Origin: JAUXEH01 sp965533275 | GTDB taxonomy: Bacteria; Acidobacteriota; Aminicenantia; Aminicenantales; Aminicenantaceae | Assembly: GCA_965533275.1 (NCBI GenBank) | Contig: CBESWG010000013.1 | Span: forward strand, 10,957 to 74,956 | Direction: 5' to 3' | Length of the DNA stretch: 64,000 nucleotides | Part shown: piece by piece, positions 43,986 to 51,604 of the stretch | Position numbering within the stretch: position 1 is the first letter of the stretch | How the letters are laid out: every line of letters starts with the position of its first letter | Program-made: the position numbers and the translations under genes | The notes under the pieces: generated by a model | Told to the model about the DNA's origin: nothing | The model's input: the letters and a program-made list of their open reading frames with translations, nothing else | Databases searched by the model: none

Positions 43986-45085
43986 ACTCCCGCCTGCAGG
44001 ATGCCGCATACCTGGAAATGTGCTATGCCCTGGCTGAAAAGGCCCGGGGATACACCAGCCCCAATCCCTATGTGGGAGCTCTGGTCGTCAAGGCAGGAGA
44101 GATCATCGGGTGGGGGTATCACGAGAAGGCTGGCAAACCCCATGCAGAGGCCCTGGCCCTGGAGCGGGCCGGGCAGCGGGCCCGGAGCGCCACGGCTTAC
44201 ATCACCCTGGAGCCATGCACACACTGGGGCCGCACTCCGCCCTGCATAGATCTCGTACGGGGCTCCGGCCTGAAGCGCGTCGTGATCTCAGACTATGATC
44301 CCAATCCCAACGTCTTTCGGAAGGGTGTCCGTCGACTGCGGGCCTCCGGGATCGAGGTGTCCGTGGGATTGCTGAAAGAACGAAACAGGACACTGAACGA
44401 AGTATACGTCAAGTATGCCGCACAGAAGATTCCCTTTGTGACTCTCAAGGCCGCGGTTTCTCTGGACGGCAAGATCGCGACAACCTCGTCGGACTCACAG
44501 TGGATATCCTCCTCAGCCACACGGGACTACATCCATCTGTTACGAGGAGAATATGATGCCCTGCTGGTGGGGATCAACACGCTGCTCAGGGATGATCCCC
44601 GGCTCACGGTCCGACATCCTCACTGGGGCAAGAAGCGACAGGTCCGGATCATCCTGGATTCCCACCTCAGATTTCCCCACACGGCACGGATCCTAGAGAC
44701 GCTTTCTCGAGGTGACATCTTGATCTTCACTGGCCCACAGGCCCCGGCCAAAAAGAGGATCGCCCTGGAAAAGAAGGGCGCGCAGATCATCCCTGTTCCA
44801 CTCTCGCAGGGGCGCGTTCATCTCCCGGAGATCCTTTCCCGGCTGGCCGAGCGGGAGATCTCCAGCGTTCTCGTGGAGGGAGGGGGCCAGGTCCACACGG
44901 ATTTCCTGGAAAACCGCCTGGCCGATAAGTTCCTGGTCAGCGTCTCTCCCAAGCTGATAGGCGGGGCCCGGGCCCCATCGTTTTTTCAGGGAAGGGGAAT
45001 CCAGCACCTGCAGGATGCCCAGGGGCTCAATAGGATCCGAGAATTCAGGATCCAGGATGACGTCTTAATAGAAGGATATTTTTAA
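43982..45085 (+). CDS. ribD: Bifunctional riboflavin biosynthesis deaminase/reductase
   Basis: 367 aa. N-terminal deaminase: TSPNPYVGALVV, HAE at 54-56, and the zinc Cys pair C79/C88 in EPCTHWGRTPPC. C-terminal reductase: VTLKAAVSLDGKIAT, DALLVGINTLLRDDPRLTVR, SSVLVEGGGQVHTDFL. It converts DARPP to the ribitylamino product (deamination then NADPH reduction). Located straight after ftsY without a gap, it cannot have its own FMN riboswitch, and none is seen. It overlaps ribE by one base (TAATG). Confidence 0.96.
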   Translation: MNSRLQDAAYLEMCYALAEKARGYTSPNPYVGALVVKAGEIIGWGYHEKAGKPHAEALALERAGQRARSATAYITLEPCTHWGRTPPCIDLVRGSGLKRVVISDYDPNPNVFRKGVRRLRASGIEVSVGLLKERNRTLNEVYVKYAAQKIPFVTLKAAVSLDGKIATTSSDSQWISSSATRDYIHLLRGEYDALLVGINTLLRDDPRLTVRHPHWGKKRQVRIILDSHLRFPHTARILETLSRGDILIFTGPQAPAKKRIALEKKGAQIIPVPLSQGRVHLPEILSRLAEREISSVLVEGGGQVHTDFLENRLADKFLVSVSPKLIGGARAPSFFQGRGIQHLQDAQGLNRIREFRIQDDVLIEGYF

Positions 45086-45669
45086 TGTTTACAGGCATTA
45101 TCACACACCAAGGTGAGTTCCTGGGATTTCAACGGGGCAGGACAGAGATGGGCCTCTCGGTCTCGGATTTGGGCCGTGCTCTCGCTCCGGGTGACAGCCT
45201 GGCCGTCAACGGGGTTTGCCTGAGCCTCATCCGGAGGGAGGGAGACACGCTGTATTTCAACCTTTCGCAGGAAACCCTGGAAAAAACCACGCTCGGATCC
45301 CTGAAAAGGGGAGATGCCCTGAACCTGGAAGCGCCTCTCACGCTGGCATCCCCCCTGGGGGGGCACCTGGTCACCGGACATATCGATGGGGTTGGCAGGG
45401 TGCGGAGCGTTTCTCAGCGGAGCGTCGGGAAGCGCATCGCGGTCGCCTATCCGCCGGAACTGAAGGCCTACTTCGTCCCCAAGGGATCCGTGGCGCTCGA
45501 TGGGGTCAGCCTGACGATCGCCTCTCTCTCCACGTCGGTCCTCGATGTTGAGGTCATCCCCATCACGCTGGAGCAGACCCATCTCGGGCTCTGGAGACCG
45601 GGCCGTGAGGTCAATATCGAGTGTGACATAATCGGTAAATATGTGTATAATTGGAAACTCAAATCCTGA
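45085..45669 (+). CDS. ribE: Riboflavin synthase, alpha subunit
   Basis: 194 aa made of two lumazine-binding repeats. The first starts MFTGIITHQGEF and has LAVNGVCLSL; the second has VTGHIDGVGRV, VALDGVSLTIA and TLEQTHLGLWRPGREVNIECDIIGKY. It dismutates two 6,7-dimethyl-8-ribityllumazine molecules into riboflavin. It follows ribD in a TAATG overlap and precedes ribBA. Confidence 0.96.
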   Translation: MFTGIITHQGEFLGFQRGRTEMGLSVSDLGRALAPGDSLAVNGVCLSLIRREGDTLYFNLSQETLEKTTLGSLKRGDALNLEAPLTLASPLGGHLVTGHIDGVGRVRSVSQRSVGKRIAVAYPPELKAYFVPKGSVALDGVSLTIASLSTSVLDVEVIPITLEQTHLGLWRPGREVNIECDIIGKYVYNWKLKS

Positions 45670-45698
45670 GCCGAAGATAGGTTAGAAAGGTAAACACG

Positions 45699-46916
45699 AT
45701 GTCTCCATCCACGGGCGTTTCCTCTATTGAAGACGCCATCAAGACCGTCAAAGCCGGCAAGCTGATCATCATCGTAGACGATGAGGACCGTGAAAACGAG
45801 GGCGACCTGATGGTCGCCGCGGAGAAGGTCACGCCGGACATCATCAATTTCATGGCCAAACACGGACGCGGGCTCGTGTGCCTGTCCCTGACCCGGGAAC
45901 GTGCCCGGGCGCTGGACCTTCCCCTTATGGTATCGGACAACACCGCCCAGTTCCAGACCGCCTTTACAGTCTCCATCGACGCAAAGGAGGGCACGACAAC
46001 CGGAATCTCTGCATATGACAGGGCCAAGACCATCCTGGTCGCCATCGATCCCGAGACCAAGCCCGCGGACCTGGCGAGGCCCGGGCACATCTTCCCTCTT
46101 GAGGCCGCAAAAGGCGGAGTCCTGAAAAGAGCCGGGCAGACAGAAGCCTCGGTGGACATCGCACGCCTGGCTGGCTTGGATGCGACCGGCGTCATCTGCG
46201 AGATCATGAACGATGATGGGACCATGTCTCGCATGCCAGACCTGGAGGCCTTCAGCCAGACATACGACATCCCCATCGTCACCATCGCTGACCTCATCAA
46301 ATACCGCATGCAGCACGAGATCCTGGTCGAGAAGATCGAGGAGGCCGACCTCCCGACCAAGTACGGCCACTTCAAGATCATCGCCTACGTGGACTCGATC
46401 CATGGCGAAGAGCACGTGGCCCTGGTCAAGGGAGATCTCACACCGGACGAGCCCACCCTGGTTCGGGCCCATTCGCAGTGCCTGACCGGAGACACCTTCG
46501 GTTCCTCCCGCTGTGACTGTGGAGACCAGCTGAATCGTTCCATGGAGATCATCGAGAAGGAAGGGAAGGGCGTCATCCTCTACATCCTGAACCATGAGGG
46601 CCGGGGCATCGGGCTGGCCAACAAGATCAAGGCCTATGCCATCCAGGACCATGGGATCGACACCGTAGAGGCCAACGAGAGACTGGGCTTCAAGTCCGAT
46701 CACCGCGATTACGGCCTGGGGGCCCAGATCCTGGTTTCACTTGGTGTCACCAAGCTGCGGCTCATCACCAACAATCCTCGTAAATTCATTGGCCTGGCAG
46801 GATACGGGCTGGAGATCGTGGACCGAGAGCCCCTCGAGATCCCGCCCTGCAAGGAAAACAGACGCTATCTGAAGACCAAAAAGGACAAAATGGGCCACCT
46901 CCTGGAGATGGTCTAG
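45699..46916 (+). CDS. ribBA: Bifunctional DHBP synthase / GTP cyclohydrolase II
   Basis: 405 aa. N-terminal DHBP synthase (about 1-205): IIIVDDEDRENEGDLMVAAEKVTPDIINFMAKHGRGL, DKEGTTTGIS-like DAKEGTTTGISAYDRA, and GHIFPLEA. C-terminal cyclohydrolase II (about 210-405): VRAHSQCLTGDTFGSSRCDCGDQL with zinc Cys residues, NHEGRGIGL, and LITNNPRKFIGL. It makes both precursors of riboflavin from GTP and ribulose-5-phosphate. ribH, which would complete the set, does not follow. SD AAAGG precedes the ATG. Confidence 0.97.
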   Translation: MSPSTGVSSIEDAIKTVKAGKLIIIVDDEDRENEGDLMVAAEKVTPDIINFMAKHGRGLVCLSLTRERARALDLPLMVSDNTAQFQTAFTVSIDAKEGTTTGISAYDRAKTILVAIDPETKPADLARPGHIFPLEAAKGGVLKRAGQTEASVDIARLAGLDATGVICEIMNDDGTMSRMPDLEAFSQTYDIPIVTIADLIKYRMQHEILVEKIEEADLPTKYGHFKIIAYVDSIHGEEHVALVKGDLTPDEPTLVRAHSQCLTGDTFGSSRCDCGDQLNRSMEIIEKEGKGVILYILNHEGRGIGLANKIKAYAIQDHGIDTVEANERLGFKSDHRDYGLGAQILVSLGVTKLRLITNNPRKFIGLAGYGLEIVDREPLEIPPCKENRRYLKTKKDKMGHLLEMV

Positions 46917-46930
46917 ATAGGCAGCCGATC

Positions 46931-47443
46931 ATGACTCAAGCCGATCACAAGGACACGAAGGTGGAGGGCCACGCCCTCGCCACCCTGGAGAAGATCAAGT
47001 CTACGCAGGAAACCCGGGCCAGACTCAGATTCATCCAGGACCTCGCAAAGAATCCAGAGCCCTGGGTGTGTGACGTGCTGCTGGGCTGCCTCGATGAAGC
47101 CAATGAAACGATACGTGACCTCATCGTCAAGGCCTTGAGCGAACGCGAGGAGCTCGACCTGGAGCGTGTCTATCCGAGGCTCACGGCTCTCCACTGGTAC
47201 ATCAAGAGCGGGAGCCTCCGGATCCTGGGATTCAGAAGGGACCCGCAATCCACAAAAAAAATCGAAGCCATACTTGAAGATCCCAACACGGATGTCCGGA
47301 TCCAGGCGGCTTGGGCCCTGGGGGAGATCGGCGGCGAGGAATCACTGGCCCTGCTGGCGCGCCTGGCTCAGGACGGCAATAATTTCGTCCGCGCATCTGC
47401 GGAGAAAGCGTTACAAAAAGCCTCAGACCTCAAGTTTTCTTAG
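46931..47443 (+). CDS. HEAT-repeat protein
   Basis: 170 aa, all-helical, no signal peptide. Repeat units include ARLRFIQDLAKNPEPWVCDVLLGCLDEANETIRDLIVKAL, STKKIEAILEDPNTDVRIQAAWALGEIGGEESLALLARLAQDGNNFVRASAEKALQ, i.e. about three to four HEAT or PBS-lyase-type repeats. HEAT proteins are protein-protein interaction scaffolds or phycobilin-lyase-like; function here is unknown. It lies 14 nt after ribBA and overlaps the convergent dtd by 4 nt at the stop codons. Confidence 0.8.
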   Translation: MTQADHKDTKVEGHALATLEKIKSTQETRARLRFIQDLAKNPEPWVCDVLLGCLDEANETIRDLIVKALSEREELDLERVYPRLTALHWYIKSGSLRILGFRRDPQSTKKIEAILEDPNTDVRIQAAWALGEIGGEESLALLARLAQDGNNFVRASAEKALQKASDLKFS

Positions 47444-47883
47444 GGATCACGGGAGAGGATAAAAGTCACGGGGCCGTCATTGATGAGCTGGACGTCCATC
47501 ATGGCTCCGAATTCGCCTGTCGCCACCTCCACTCCTCTGTTTCGCAGGCGCTCGATAAAATGATCGAACAGGAGGGCCGCTGTCTCGGGAACCTCAGCTC
47601 GGTCAAAACTTGGGCGACGGCCCTTGCGAAGACTCCCGGCCAGGGTGAACTGAGAGACCGCCAACACTCCCCCCCCGATATCGAGGAGTGACAGGTTCAT
47701 CTTGCCTGCAGGATCGGAGAATATGCGGAGTTCGACGATCTTCTGGGCCAGATAATCGGCGGCGCCTTCGGTGTCTCCCTTCTCCACTCCCACAAGCAGG
47801 CACAGGCCGCGACCGATCCGCCCCACGGTCTTCTGTCCAACGCTTACCGATGCCTCTTTGACCCTCTGCAGTACAATCTTCAT
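47440..47883 (-). CDS. dtd: D-aminoacyl-tRNA deacylase
   Basis: 147 aa, standard DTD length. MKIVLQRVKEASVSV N-terminus, the catalytic SQFTLAG (with Thr nucleophile region), and the cross-subunit Gly-cisPro motif in NDGPVTF. It hydrolyses D-amino acids (and glycine) from mischarged tRNAs as a homodimer. Start overlaps the end of murJ by 4 nt (ATGA), so the two are translationally coupled. Confidence 0.95.
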   Translation of the reverse strand: MKIVLQRVKEASVSVGQKTVGRIGRGLCLLVGVEKGDTEGAADYLAQKIVELRIFSDPAGKMNLSLLDIGGGVLAVSQFTLAGSLRKGRRPSFDRAEVPETAALLFDHFIERLRNRGVEVATGEFGAMMDVQLINDGPVTFILSRDP

Positions 47884-49469
47884 GTCACATCACCTTCCCC
47901 AGCCTGGTCCCTTTTGGAAAACACCTGCCTCAGGCTCGAGACCTCATTCCGGCTGAAGATCAGGTTGAGTCCCAAATAGACAGCGATCCCTACCAGGATG
48001 GTGGCCAAGAGGATACCGATCTTTTCCAGAGTGGCTGCCGTGCTGAAGGGGAACCGAAGGAAGAAGATCCGGATCACGGCGGCCATGGCGGCGGCGAAGA
48101 TCGCCGCTTTCAGGGCAAAGAACAGTGTATTCCGCTTGGGCATGACGCCGATCTTCCTCTCCAGCATGACATAGAGGCTTATGAAGTTGATAAGGGACGA
48201 GATGGCCAGAGCCAGGGCGATCCCGGCCACCCGCAGAGGGCCCATCAACCAAAGCGAACATGCGATATAGATGAACATGGTGAAGAAGGCCACGATCACG
48301 GGAGTCCTGGTGTCTTTCAGAGAGAAGAACGCCGGCACCACGACCTTCACTCCGGAGAGGGCGGGGATCGCCAGGGCGAAGTAGAGCAGGCACGACGCGG
48401 TCATGTCCGTGGAGAGGGAACTGAACCGGCCGTACTGGAACAGGACCTGGACGATGGGCCTGTGCAGGATGAGCAGGCCCAGGGTGGCAGGGAATGTGAT
48501 GAACGTGATCATCTTTAATGAGAACTGCAGGGTGCGCTTCATCTCCGGTATGTCTTTCCGGGCCGCGAGTTCGGAGAGGGTGGGGAGTAAGGCGACGGAC
48601 AGGGCGATGGAAAACAGGCCCAGGGTCAGTTCCTGGATGCGGGAGGAGTAATAGAGCGAGGCCACGCTCCCTTCCTCCAGGGTGGATGCGATCATCCGGC
48701 TGATGGAGACATTGATCTGGTAGATTCCCGCACCGAAGATCCCTGGGATCATCAGGCGTCCCACCTTGCGCACCGCCGGGTGTGTGAAGGTCAGGAGGGG
48801 CTGAAAACGCATGCCCTGCCGCCAGGCATATGGGATCTGGAACGCCAGCTGCAGGATCCCCCCCACGATCACGCCGCCGGCAAACACATAGGCCGGCTCG
48901 TCCACACGGCCGGCCCACAGGGCGGCTGCGCCTATGATGGCGAGGTTGAAAAGAACCGGAGTGAAGGCGGGAACAAAAAATTTATGGAAGGAGTTGAGGA
49001 CGGCCATGACCAGAGCGGCCAGGCTGACCAGGAATATGTAGGGAAACATGATCCTGGTGAGGACGATGGTCAGCTCCAGCTTTCCCGGGACCTCGGCGTA
49101 ACCGCCTGCCAGGAGCCGCACTAGAAGGGGAGAGAGCAGAACTCCGAGGAGTGTGAGGACGGCCATGACCAGGGTCAGGTCAAAGAAGAAGGCGTTGGCG
49201 AAGCGCCACAATTTGTCCCTGGTCTCCCGGCTCTTGATCTGTGTGAAGACGGGGATGAAAGCTGCCGTCATGGCCCCTTCGGCCGTCAGGCGGCGGAGCA
49301 GATTCGGGATGAGGAAGGCGATAGTGAATGCGTCCATCCCCTTACCGGTCCCCATATAGTTCGCTTGGATCAGATCCCGGACATAGCCGAGGATCCGGCT
49401 GAGGAAAGTCGGGACCGACACAGCCAGAGTAGAGCGCAGCAGTCTGCGGTTGCCGCTTTCACGCTTCAT
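47880..49469 (-). CDS. murJ: Lipid II flippase MurJ
   Basis: 529 aa with about 14 membrane helices, MOP superfamily. The N-terminus has the family's STLAVSVPTFLSRILGYVRDLIQANYMG; also MTAAFIPVFTQ, IMFPYIFLVSLAALVMAVLNSFHKF, and SISRMIASTLEEGSVASLYYSSRIQELTLGLF. MurJ moves lipid II across the inner membrane for peptidoglycan synthesis. An AGGAG lies upstream of the ATG. It is divergent from rpsT. Confidence 0.95.
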   Translation of the reverse strand: MKRESGNRRLLRSTLAVSVPTFLSRILGYVRDLIQANYMGTGKGMDAFTIAFLIPNLLRRLTAEGAMTAAFIPVFTQIKSRETRDKLWRFANAFFFDLTLVMAVLTLLGVLLSPLLVRLLAGGYAEVPGKLELTIVLTRIMFPYIFLVSLAALVMAVLNSFHKFFVPAFTPVLFNLAIIGAAALWAGRVDEPAYVFAGGVIVGGILQLAFQIPYAWRQGMRFQPLLTFTHPAVRKVGRLMIPGIFGAGIYQINVSISRMIASTLEEGSVASLYYSSRIQELTLGLFSIALSVALLPTLSELAARKDIPEMKRTLQFSLKMITFITFPATLGLLILHRPIVQVLFQYGRFSSLSTDMTASCLLYFALAIPALSGVKVVVPAFFSLKDTRTPVIVAFFTMFIYIACSLWLMGPLRVAGIALALAISSLINFISLYVMLERKIGVMPKRNTLFFALKAAIFAAAMAAVIRIFFLRFPFSTAATLEKIGILLATILVGIAVYLGLNLIFSRNEVSSLRQVFSKRDQAGEGDVT

Positions 49470-49559
49470 GATCGTTATGCTCTCCTGCCGAGTGTCCCAT
49501 GTTTGGAGAGGACTTTAGTCTATCACAAACGCCTGTGGTTTCGTATACTCCCGATGGCC

Positions 49560-49588
49560 TTGACTTGGGGGGAAAAATAGCTTATTAT
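49560..49588 (+). promoter_or_regulatory. Promoter for rpsT
   Basis: TTGACT (49560-49565), 17-bp spacer, TATTAT (49583-49588). GAGGAG (49605-49610) then lies six bases before the rpsT ATG (49617), a normal leadered arrangement. Confidence 0.8.
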
Positions 49589-49616
49589 GCATGTTCCATT
49601 TGAAGAGGAGACCATA

Positions 49617-49895
49617 ATGGCGCAACACAAGTCCGCTATACGCCAATGGCGGCGGAACCTGCGTAGGAACGCGATCAACAGAAGGAACAAGTCTACCCTG
49701 CGGACCCAGATCAAGAATTTGCGGGTTGCCATCGAAAAGAAAGACAGCGAAACAGCTCAGACCCTGCTTTCCCAGACGTTTTCCATCATAGATGTTTCCG
49801 TAAAAAAGGGCACCATCCACAATAACACAGGTGACCGGTACAAATCCCGGCTCAGCCGCCAAGTGGAAATGATCAAGCCCGCCACAGCTAAATAG
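49617..49895 (+). CDS. rpsT: 30S ribosomal protein S20
   Basis: 92 aa from the ATG at 49617 with GAGGAG upstream; ten in-frame codons before it are inside the promoter region. MAQHKSAIRQWRRNLRRNAINRRNKSTLRTQIKNL is the typical highly basic S20 start, and DVSVKKGTIHNNTGDRYKSRLS matches the helical C-terminus. It binds 16S rRNA early in 30S assembly. Gene order rpsT beside holA is common in bacteria. Confidence 0.95.
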   Translation: MAQHKSAIRQWRRNLRRNAINRRNKSTLRTQIKNLRVAIEKKDSETAQTLLSQTFSIIDVSVKKGTIHNNTGDRYKSRLSRQVEMIKPATAK

Positions 49896-49985
49896 ACCGA
49901 TTTCACATTCCCCTTGATTGAAAGACGAGGGAAAAATCTGCACAGCGTGGGAATCCCTAAGGATCGCCCCTCCCTCGCAAACCGG

Positions 49986-51077
49986 TCAGCGCTGGCTTGG
50001 GGCGCGGCCGTATTTTCGAATCCAGCAGTACTCGAAGAGAAATCCCTCCATCAGGGTCTTAAAAGCAAGAGATGTATTCTTGAGCTTGGTGTCTACATCC
50101 CCAAGGCTGTTCAGGATGTGCCGCAGCTCCGCCCACGATATCCCTTCGGCCAGGGAGAACATCGCGTGGAACTGCCGTTCATACAGCCCCCGGAACGACT
50201 CCTTGATCTGAGGCTTGATCTCCTGGAAGATCGCCTTCCGGTCCTTTGTCCCCTCCTTCAGCCTGAGCTTGGCCAGGAGGACGTCCCGAAAAAATCCCGA
50301 GACGAGTGCCAGGATTCGGACGGGGACGATGCCGTCCTGTTCCAGGAGTTTGTGCAGGATGAGCAGGCACTGCCGGTAGTCGGCCCTCTCCAGATGCTCG
50401 GAGAGCTCCCACTCCACATAGGACTTGATCCAGCCGGAGACCTGATCGACATCTTCTTCCACGATGCGGTCCTTGTCGCCCACATAGGTCGTGATCTTTT
50501 CCACCTCTTTGTCCAAGAATCGAAGATCGCTCCCTACCAGCTCGATCAGCCTCTCCACAGCGTCTGGAGATGGATTCTTACCCTTGATCTGAAAACGCCT
50601 CCCGACCCAGGACGCCAGACTGTTTCCCTTGACCGGTCGGATCTCCTCGAGCCGTACGGCATGAGCGGGCAGCCTTCCGAAGAATTTGACGAGGGGGGAG
50701 TTCCCCCTGATCTTGCCCGGATAGATCATCACCAAGACCGTTCCTGGAGTTGGATCGGCAAAATAGGCAGATATCATGCCTTTATCCCTGTCCGAGGGCT
50801 TTTCTTGCGGGGATGGTACCCTGTCATTTTTGCGCGGCGGGCTTTCCACCAGGATGATCTGTGCCGCCTGAAATAGGAGTGACGAAGAGCGGGCCGCATC
50901 CAGGATCTCCGGCCATTTCCGAACCGCCAGGTCGAATCGTTCCAGCGGAAGCACATCGGGGGCCGCCAGGGATTCCCTCAGCTCCTGAACGAACAGATAG
51001 GCCGGGTAGGTATCTTCTCCGTAAAAGAGATATCCGGGCGCGTGTTCCTTCCCAACGTTCCCCTGAGACGAGGCCAC
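49986..51077 (-). CDS. holA: DNA polymerase III subunit delta
   Basis: 363 aa, GTG start three bases after lptE. N-terminal segment GYLFYGEDTYPAYLFVQELRESL matches the holA fold that carries the clamp-binding surface; DLRFLDKEVEKITTYVGDKDRIVEEDVDQVSG matches the family's AAA+ lid region. The C-terminal collar is helical. Delta is the wrench that opens the beta ring. Partner delta' is encoded at 16498-17511. Part of the leuS-lptE-holA string. Confidence 0.92.
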   Translation of the reverse strand: MASSQGNVGKEHAPGYLFYGEDTYPAYLFVQELRESLAAPDVLPLERFDLAVRKWPEILDAARSSSLLFQAAQIILVESPPRKNDRVPSPQEKPSDRDKGMISAYFADPTPGTVLVMIYPGKIRGNSPLVKFFGRLPAHAVRLEEIRPVKGNSLASWVGRRFQIKGKNPSPDAVERLIELVGSDLRFLDKEVEKITTYVGDKDRIVEEDVDQVSGWIKSYVEWELSEHLERADYRQCLLILHKLLEQDGIVPVRILALVSGFFRDVLLAKLRLKEGTKDRKAIFQEIKPQIKESFRGLYERQFHAMFSLAEGISWAELRHILNSLGDVDTKLKNTSLAFKTLMEGFLFEYCWIRKYGRAPSQR

Positions 51078-51080
51078 GCC

Positions 51081-51590
51081 TTAGAATCCCTCCAGGAGAT
51101 TGATGACCAGCGTCCGGGCGAATTTCACGGCCACGGCATCAATCGCCTGCTGTTGGATGGACTCAAAATCGGTTCCGTCAGGCACGTCGTATGACTGCTG
51201 GTAGGAATAGTGGGGATTGGAGAACAGAACCCGGTTGTTGACAAGATCGCGTAAAACGATCTTCGCCACCACGATGATGTTGTAGGAGTTTGCCGTAGCA
51301 TCCTGACCGAAGCCGATCGGCTGGACAGTGAATGCTGTGATCTCGCCGATCAGGACCGCATCCGCTCCCGTCCTGTCGGCCGTGATATCCACCTTGCCGC
51401 GTGCCACCAGTTCATCACGGACGCCCTGCGTCAGTTTCAGGTCCAGCTGGAAGCGCGTCGTGTTGTTTTCGAACATAGGGACACTGATCGTCTGGATGTG
51501 AGGAGGAAGCGAACTCCCCGTCCCCCTGAGCCCGTAGCCACAGCTCAGCATGAGGAAGCTCAGGCTTAGTATTACCCATAGGTTTCGCAT
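51081..51590 (-). CDS. lptE: LPS-assembly lipoprotein LptE
   Basis: 169 aa lipoprotein with lipobox LMLSC near 13-17, then CGYGLRGTGSSLPPHIQTISVPMFENNTTRFQLD, the LptE/RlpB signature. Later segments (DAVLIGEITAFTVQPIGF; YNIIVVAKIVLRDLVNNRVLFSNPHYSYQQSYDV) form its alpha/beta sandwich. LptE plugs the LptD barrel in the outer membrane. Position between leuS and holA matches E. coli gene order, which supports the call. Confidence 0.92.
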   Translation of the reverse strand: MRNLWVILSLSFLMLSCGYGLRGTGSSLPPHIQTISVPMFENNTTRFQLDLKLTQGVRDELVARGKVDITADRTGADAVLIGEITAFTVQPIGFGQDATANSYNIIVVAKIVLRDLVNNRVLFSNPHYSYQQSYDVPDGTDFESIQQQAIDAVAVKFARTLVINLLEGF

Positions 51591-51604
51591 ATACTATCCC
51601 CGTT

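Noticed and set aside
43982..45085. FMN riboswitch ahead of the riboflavin genes
   Set aside because: ribD overlaps ftsY, leaving no leader; no RFN-like stem pattern is visible upstream of ftsY.
49914..50876. A 320-codon plus-strand frame opposite holA
   Set aside because: holA is supported by sequence motifs and by the leuS-lptE-holA order; no family is visible on the plus strand.
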